A stretch of 16,063 bases of DNA from Nitrososphaerales archaeon TH5895 (lineage in GTDB: Archaea > Thermoproteota > Nitrososphaeria > Nitrososphaerales > Nitrososphaeraceae), in the NCBI GenBank assembly GCA_014523695.1, contig JAATVS010000138.1, forward strand, positions 1 through 16,063, read 5' to 3'. Position numbers and translations under genes: made by a program. A model generated the notes under the pieces. That model was not told the origin of the DNA. It did not search any database and worked only from the letters and a program-made list of their open reading frames with translations. Positions 13,073 through 16,063 of this stretch are shown here, one piece after another (position 1 is the first letter of the stretch; every line of letters starts with the position of its first letter).

Positions 13073-13399
13073 TCACAGGTATTTTGATGTGTAAGTTGAT
13101 ATGCTTATCGAGGCCAATGTGGTGGCGAGAGCAGCAATGAGAGTATGGAAACATGTCCCATCTACGAAGGGATAACATCTTGGGCAAGTGCCAAGCATTG
13201 GATTCTTAAATGCACACAGATCTGAGAGGCACGTCTCATCGTTCCCAAGCTTACCATTACATGGTACTAGTTTATAGTATGGAGATTTCGGGCTATACTT
13301 ATCCATCAGTGAAGGCTTGAAAGTACCTGCTGGATTCAGCAGGTTCAGGTTGGTTGATGTTATATTTAGAATGAGTTCGAAGATATCTGATCCTTTCAA
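13073..13399 (-). CDS. possible small Cys-rich protein, 108 aa
   Basis: I do not recognise this product. The frame starts at TTG 13399 (MKGSDIFELILNITS), just after an in-frame stop, and uses codons like its neighbours (AGA for Arg, A/T-ended Pro codons). The middle is Cys-rich: VPCNGKLGNDETCLSDLC, then LGTCPRCYPFVDGTC with a CxxC pair, seven Cys in all. The last 25 residues (HTLIAALATTLASISIS) are mildly hydrophobic and could anchor it. A TATA-like TTATTTAAG (13440-13432, minus) predicts transcription starting about 10 nt before the TTG. A perfect 8-bp hairpin (13325-13344) lies within it. It stands alone, on the same strand as the CPSF-like gene. It could also be non-coding sequence. Confidence 0.42.
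   Translation of the reverse strand: MKGSDIFELILNITSTNLNLLNPAGTFKPSLMDKYSPKSPYYKLVPCNGKLGNDETCLSDLCAFKNPMLGTCPRCYPFVDGTCFHTLIAALATTLASISISTYTSKYL
13325..13344. repeat. perfect 8-bp inverted repeat with 4-nt loop
   Basis: ACCTGCTG and CAGCAGGT flank GATT. It is the strongest perfect short hairpin I noticed in the window and lies inside the Cys-rich frame (codons for NLLNPAGT). It could be an RNA structure or a site in non-coding DNA. Confidence 0.5.
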
Positions 13400-13667
13400 A
13401 TAATATCAATCTTCGACCGGAGAACACAGCTCTTAAATAAATGATGCTCAAACTAGCCTAATACTCAGTTATGTTTTTCGAAGGTGGAATTTCAAACCAT
13501 TTTTCATACTATAAGACCGCCCATACCCAGCGGTATTGATTAAAGGAACTTGTAGAGCTAATGGAAATTAAAGGCAATCGATTACTCCAGATACGGTTAT
13601 AGATAGGATAAAGTGAAGGTAAAAGTAGCTTTGTGGTAACTTACCTTTGACCCAGGAATCTCATTTG
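13400..13667. other. intergenic region before egsA
   Basis: AT-rich stretch with only very short frames, for example 22 codons from ATG 13471. It holds the TATA-like site of the Cys-rich frame (13432-13440) and the proposed egsA promoter. No RNA gene is recognised. Confidence 0.45.
13597..13604 (+). promoter_or_regulatory. TATA-like element of egsA
   Basis: TTATAGAT predicts transcription starting near 13627, leaving a leader of about 40 nt to ATG 13668. An AGGA at 13654-13657 is 10 nt before that ATG and could act as a weak Shine-Dalgarno site. Confidence 0.35.
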
Positions 13668-14711
13668 ATGGAATTGCCGAGGAAGATATTGATAGGATCA
13701 ACTGTTATTGTGGGATTAGGTAATTTCATACAGCAACTAGACCATAATTTTTCACGAATTGCATTTATCAGTGGTGAGATTGTAAAGGAAAGGACTCAAG
13801 CAATTTCCCAAAAATCCATGAAAGATGCAGATTTAAACGAATACAAATGGTTTGTCGCCGCTGACGCTACTGTCAATGAAGCAGAAAAACTGGCTAGTGC
13901 AATCAAAAGGTATTCTCCGGACGTAATTGTTGGTCAAGGTGGAGGGCGTTCAGTCGACCTCGCTAAGATGACGGCATTTATGCTGGGTAAATCTTTCATA
14001 AGCGTCCCTACATCTGCTTCGCATGATGGGATTTCAAGTCCTTTCGTTTCGATGAGGGGCGCAGACAAGCCATATTCCGTGAAAGCAAAAACCCCAATTG
14101 GCGTTTTGGCGGATGTCGAGGTAATGTCCAAAGCTCCACGTCGTTTGATGATAAGCGGTTGTGGAGACCTTGTTGGCAAGATAACGGCCGTCAAGGACTG
14201 GGAACTTGCTAGAGACGAAGCAAAGGAGTACTATGGGACATACGCTGCTAATCTTGCATACCTAAGTGCAAAAATAATTCTTGACGAGGGTCGCAATCTT
14301 ATAATGGACAAGGTGTATGGGTTAAGAACTATTGTGGAAGCCTTGATCAGTGCCGGAGTCGCCTCATGCATAGCAGGAAGCAGCAGACCCTGCTCTGGCT
14401 CAGAACATCTATTTAGTCACGCTGTTGAATATGTGGCCGGGAAGAATTCTGGACTTCACGGCGAACGTGTAGGCATTGGGACGATCATGATGGCCAAGTT
14501 ACATGGACTAGATTGGGAAAAGATAGCCGAGACTTTGGCTTTATTTGGTGCTCCAACAAAAGGAAAACAAATCAATTTGACCGAGCGTGAAGTAGTGCAA
14601 TCACTAGTATTAGCAGGTTCTTTAAGACCTGAAAGATTTACGATTCTCAATAAAGAAAAATTAGACAAAAATAAGGCAACTACCCTTGCAAAAAAAGTTA
14701 ACGTAATATGA
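13668..14711 (+). CDS. egsA: sn-glycerol-1-phosphate dehydrogenase
   Basis: This enzyme reduces dihydroxyacetone phosphate to sn-glycerol-1-phosphate with NAD(P)H, setting the archaeal stereochemistry of membrane lipids. From ATG 13668 the protein has 347 residues, the family's usual size. It begins MELPRKILIGS as homologues do. Motifs are GGGRSVDLAK (91-100), VPTSASHDGISSPF (113-126), and the zinc ligands Asp167 in SGCGDLVGK, His247 in GSEHLFSH and His264 in GLHGERVG. The frame could start at TTG 13647, adding MTQESHL, but the ATG fits the family N-terminus better and has AGGA 10 nt upstream. It is convergent with the FKBP gene, with 39 bp between stops. Confidence 0.95.
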   Translation: MELPRKILIGSTVIVGLGNFIQQLDHNFSRIAFISGEIVKERTQAISQKSMKDADLNEYKWFVAADATVNEAEKLASAIKRYSPDVIVGQGGGRSVDLAKMTAFMLGKSFISVPTSASHDGISSPFVSMRGADKPYSVKAKTPIGVLADVEVMSKAPRRLMISGCGDLVGKITAVKDWELARDEAKEYYGTYAANLAYLSAKIILDEGRNLIMDKVYGLRTIVEALISAGVASCIAGSSRPCSGSEHLFSHAVEYVAGKNSGLHGERVGIGTIMMAKLHGLDWEKIAETLALFGAPTKGKQINLTEREVVQSLVLAGSLRPERFTILNKEKLDKNKATTLAKKVNVI

Positions 14712-14729
14712 ACAGCTAAAAACAAACAG

Positions 14730-14748
14730 CAACTACCAAAAGTAGCTG
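14730..14748. terminator. weak hairpin between convergent egsA and FKBP genes
   Basis: CAACTAC and GTAGCTG can pair with one mismatch around a 5-nt A-rich loop. On the plus strand a T-run follows at 14759-14767, already inside the FKBP coding end. A shared end region for both transcripts is plausible but weakly supported. Confidence 0.3.
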
Positions 14749-14750
14749 AA

Positions 14751-15530
14751 TCACTGCTTCTTTTTTTGCTCTTCTACTTTCTTGCCTTCTTGCTCTTCTA
14801 CTTTCTTGCCTTCTTGCTCTTCTACATTGCTATCTTTCTCATCCTTCTCTCGAGTAACGTATTCCTCAATGAATTTAACCGATCTAATTGAAGGTACATA
14901 CTTGAAAATTTCATTTGATACTGCTCCCTTTATTATTTGTATTCCGTCCAGAAGGAAGGTTTCCTCAGGTAGGAACAATTCAAGGATCGGACCCTTTATT
15001 TCGAATTTGATCTTGTCGTCTTTCAGTGGTATCCATCTTCTAGTCAACGACTTGACCTTCTCATCGTCTGTTTGAATTTTCTTTACTACATTGATATTGT
15101 AGAGAAGAACTCTTCCGGCGTATCTATGATTGAAATCTAATTGAACTCTGCCTGAGCCTACGTACCTTACTATGCCCTTCCGTTTTTCTATTTCGATTTC
15201 ATCGCCAATGGATACCTCATCCGACTTGTCACCAAGTTTCCTTTGAGGAATCATCCGGATCTTACTGGGATCTCTTTCGCCAAAGCCCTTATCTGGTGAA
15301 ATCTCTACATCCATCTTATCTCCTTCATTTGCTGTGGATAGAGCTTCGTCCAGTCCCTTCAAGACCCAACCCTCCCCTACTGAGATTAATTTAGGTTCAT
15401 AGTTACGGGAAGGATCATGCGTGCCAGATTTTTTGGCGTCTTCTTCGATGGTGGTTTCAATTATATTATCCGTATCTTTAATCTTGGCAGTGTAATCTAA
15501 GAGTATAAGCGAACCTTTCTCCAAGGGCAT
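14751..15530 (-). CDS. FKBP-type peptidyl-prolyl isomerase (SlyD-like, long archaeal form)
   Basis: These proteins speed prolyl cis-trans isomerisation and act as folding chaperones in the cytoplasm. The 259 residues hold an FKBP domain (about 1-90 plus 130-155): KGSLILLDYTAKIKDTDNIIETT, then GEGWVLKGLDEAL and the start of the inserted chaperone flap, DKGFGERDPSKI. The flap (about 90-130) is followed by NHRYAGRVLLYNINVVK. A further domain (about 160-230) matches the long archaeal type such as FKBP26. The end is a low-complexity tail made of VEEQEGKK repeats, encoded by identical 24-bp units. A TATA element 26 bp before ATG 15530 indicates a leaderless mRNA. It starts 60 bp after the aminotransferase, on the same strand. 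Confidence 0.9.
   Translation of the reverse strand: MPLEKGSLILLDYTAKIKDTDNIIETTIEEDAKKSGTHDPSRNYEPKLISVGEGWVLKGLDEALSTANEGDKMDVEISPDKGFGERDPSKIRMIPQRKLGDKSDEVSIGDEIEIEKRKGIVRYVGSGRVQLDFNHRYAGRVLLYNINVVKKIQTDDEKVKSLTRRWIPLKDDKIKFEIKGPILELFLPEETFLLDGIQIIKGAVSNEIFKYVPSIRSVKFIEEYVTREKDEKDSNVEEQEGKKVEEQEGKKVEEQKKKQ
14766..14825. repeat. 24-bp tandem repeat, 2.5 copies
   Basis: Two identical 24-bp units (14766-14789 and 14790-14813) and an identical 12-bp half unit (14814-14825) encode the FKBP tail repeat VEEQEGKK on the minus strand. With no base differences between units, the expansion is recent or the array is length-variable. Confidence 0.9.
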
Positions 15531-15550
15531 ACATGTCGCTATCGAAGTAC

Positions 15551-15560
15551 CATATATTAA
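15551..15560 (-). promoter_or_regulatory. TATA box of the FKBP gene
   Basis: The minus strand reads TTAATATATG, centred about 26 bp before ATG 15530. It lies in the 60-bp gap after the aminotransferase gene, so the FKBP gene has its own promoter. Confidence 0.5.
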
Positions 15561-15590
15561 GTTTGAGTGTTCCTTCCAAGAGATTTACCT

Positions 15591-16063
15591 TCATACATTC
15601 AGTGCTTTCATTGCGACAGGTATGGCTTCGGATTTTGTTTGAATACCCATGATTTTCAAAGTTGATGTGATAGCGGACAAAGTTCTAATTACATGATAGC
15701 GATCTACTTCACCCATTGAACCTATCCTAAAAACCTTTCCCTTCAACTCGCCAAAACCACCCGCGATAAGGACACGGAAATCTTCGCCAAGAATTTTTCT
15801 GAAAGTTTTATCTTCTATACCCGGAATGTAATTAAAGGCTATCACGACGTTGCTCCTTGCTTCAGGATGCGCAAAAGGGGTGAACCCTAACTCATTTAGG
15901 CCGGTGTAAAATGCGTTGGCACATCTCCTATGACGTTCAATCCTCTTTTCTAGTCCTTCTTCCAATACCATCTCCAATGCTTCTCGGTAAGCGAACAATA
16001 GTGGCAATGCTGGAGTAAAGGGAGTTTCACCACTATCTGCGAAATATTTGAAATATCTTTTTA
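15591..16063 (-). CDS. class V aminotransferase, alanine/serine-glyoxylate type, C-terminal part
   Basis: PLP-dependent transaminase of the AGXT/serine-pyruvate group, which moves the amino group between alanine or serine and glyoxylate or pyruvate. The gene enters from beyond base 16063, so the start, the PLP lysine and the N-terminal domain are outside. The frame is open to the window edge, reading SGETPFTPALPLLFAYREAL, which matches the family's 'TP.TPA...YAL.EAL' block. RHRRCANAFYTGLNELGF and the C-terminal small domain (FRVLIAGGFGELKGKVFRIGSMGEV) follow, ending MKALNV. 'RIGSMGEV' is the usual 'RIGHMG' segment. The substrate cannot be fixed from this part. Stop at 15591; the FKBP gene follows 60 bp downstream. 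Confidence 0.88.
   Translation of the reverse strand, partial: KRYFKYFADSGETPFTPALPLLFAYREALEMVLEEGLEKRIERHRRCANAFYTGLNELGFTPFAHPEARSNVVIAFNYIPGIEDKTFRKILGEDFRVLIAGGFGELKGKVFRIGSMGEVDRYHVIRTLSAITSTLKIMGIQTKSEAIPVAMKALNV

Noticed and set aside
12996..13187. 63-codon minus frame overlapping the Cys-rich frame
   Set aside because: Different frame, no start signal, and poorer codon pattern than the overlapping 108-codon frame.
13471..13539. 22-codon frame from ATG 13471
   Set aside because: Too short to support; a TATA-like site lies about 34 bp upstream but is better placed for the minus-strand frame.

Overview
The window looks like the chromosome of an ammonia-oxidising-type archaeon (Thaumarchaeota/Nitrososphaeria). 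This is inferred, not proven. The archaeal markers are sn-glycerol-1-phosphate dehydrogenase (archaeal lipid backbone), type II glyceraldehyde-3-phosphate dehydrogenase, a multi-OB-fold RPA, a type II methionine aminopeptidase, a KH/beta-CASP CPSF-like nuclease, archaeal SepF, and a long FKBP isomerase with an archaeal-type C-terminal domain. Promoters fit too: TATA-like elements repeatedly sit 25-30 bp upstream of start codons, which implies leaderless mRNAs. The DNA is AT-rich and genes lie on both strands with short, mostly convergent or divergent junctions. I see no phage, IS element, CRISPR array or rRNA.

Layout. 1-850 (minus): trpG followed by the start of trpD, coupled by an ATGA overlap. 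1036-2082 (plus): type II GAPDH, divergent from trpG. 2355-3251 (minus): methionine aminopeptidase, divergent from tRNA-Pro(UGG) at 3320-3393. 3394-4505 is gene-poor: a 57-aa ribbon-helix-helix-like protein, a 97-aa protein of unknown function, and about 400 bp of degenerate-looking sequence. 4506-5945 (plus): RPA, convergent with a 937-aa Lhr-type helicase (5976-8789, minus). Upstream of the helicase on the same strand are a small membrane protein that overlaps it and a two-CBS-domain protein. 9480-10529 (plus): a PP-loop sulfur-transfer-type protein, then sepF (10614-10892), convergent with a 624-aa CPSF-like nuclease (10977-12851, minus). 12852-13667 is mostly non-coding, with palindromes, a triple direct repeat and one possible Cys-rich small gene. 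13668-14711 (plus): egsA, convergent with an FKBP isomerase (14751-15530, minus). The window ends inside a class V aminotransferase (minus).

Functional picture. These are mainly housekeeping genes: tryptophan synthesis, central carbon metabolism, N-terminal Met removal, single-stranded DNA handling and helicase work, RNA 3'-end processing, tRNA modification, membrane lipid synthesis and protein folding. No clear new multi-gene system is visible. The most unusual items are the CPSF-like nuclease whose KH domain has lost its GXXG loop and whose promoter carries two adjacent palindromes, the Cys-rich orphan frame with a perfect hairpin inside it, the single-span membrane protein between the CBS protein and the helicase, and the identical 24-bp tandem repeats in the FKBP tail.
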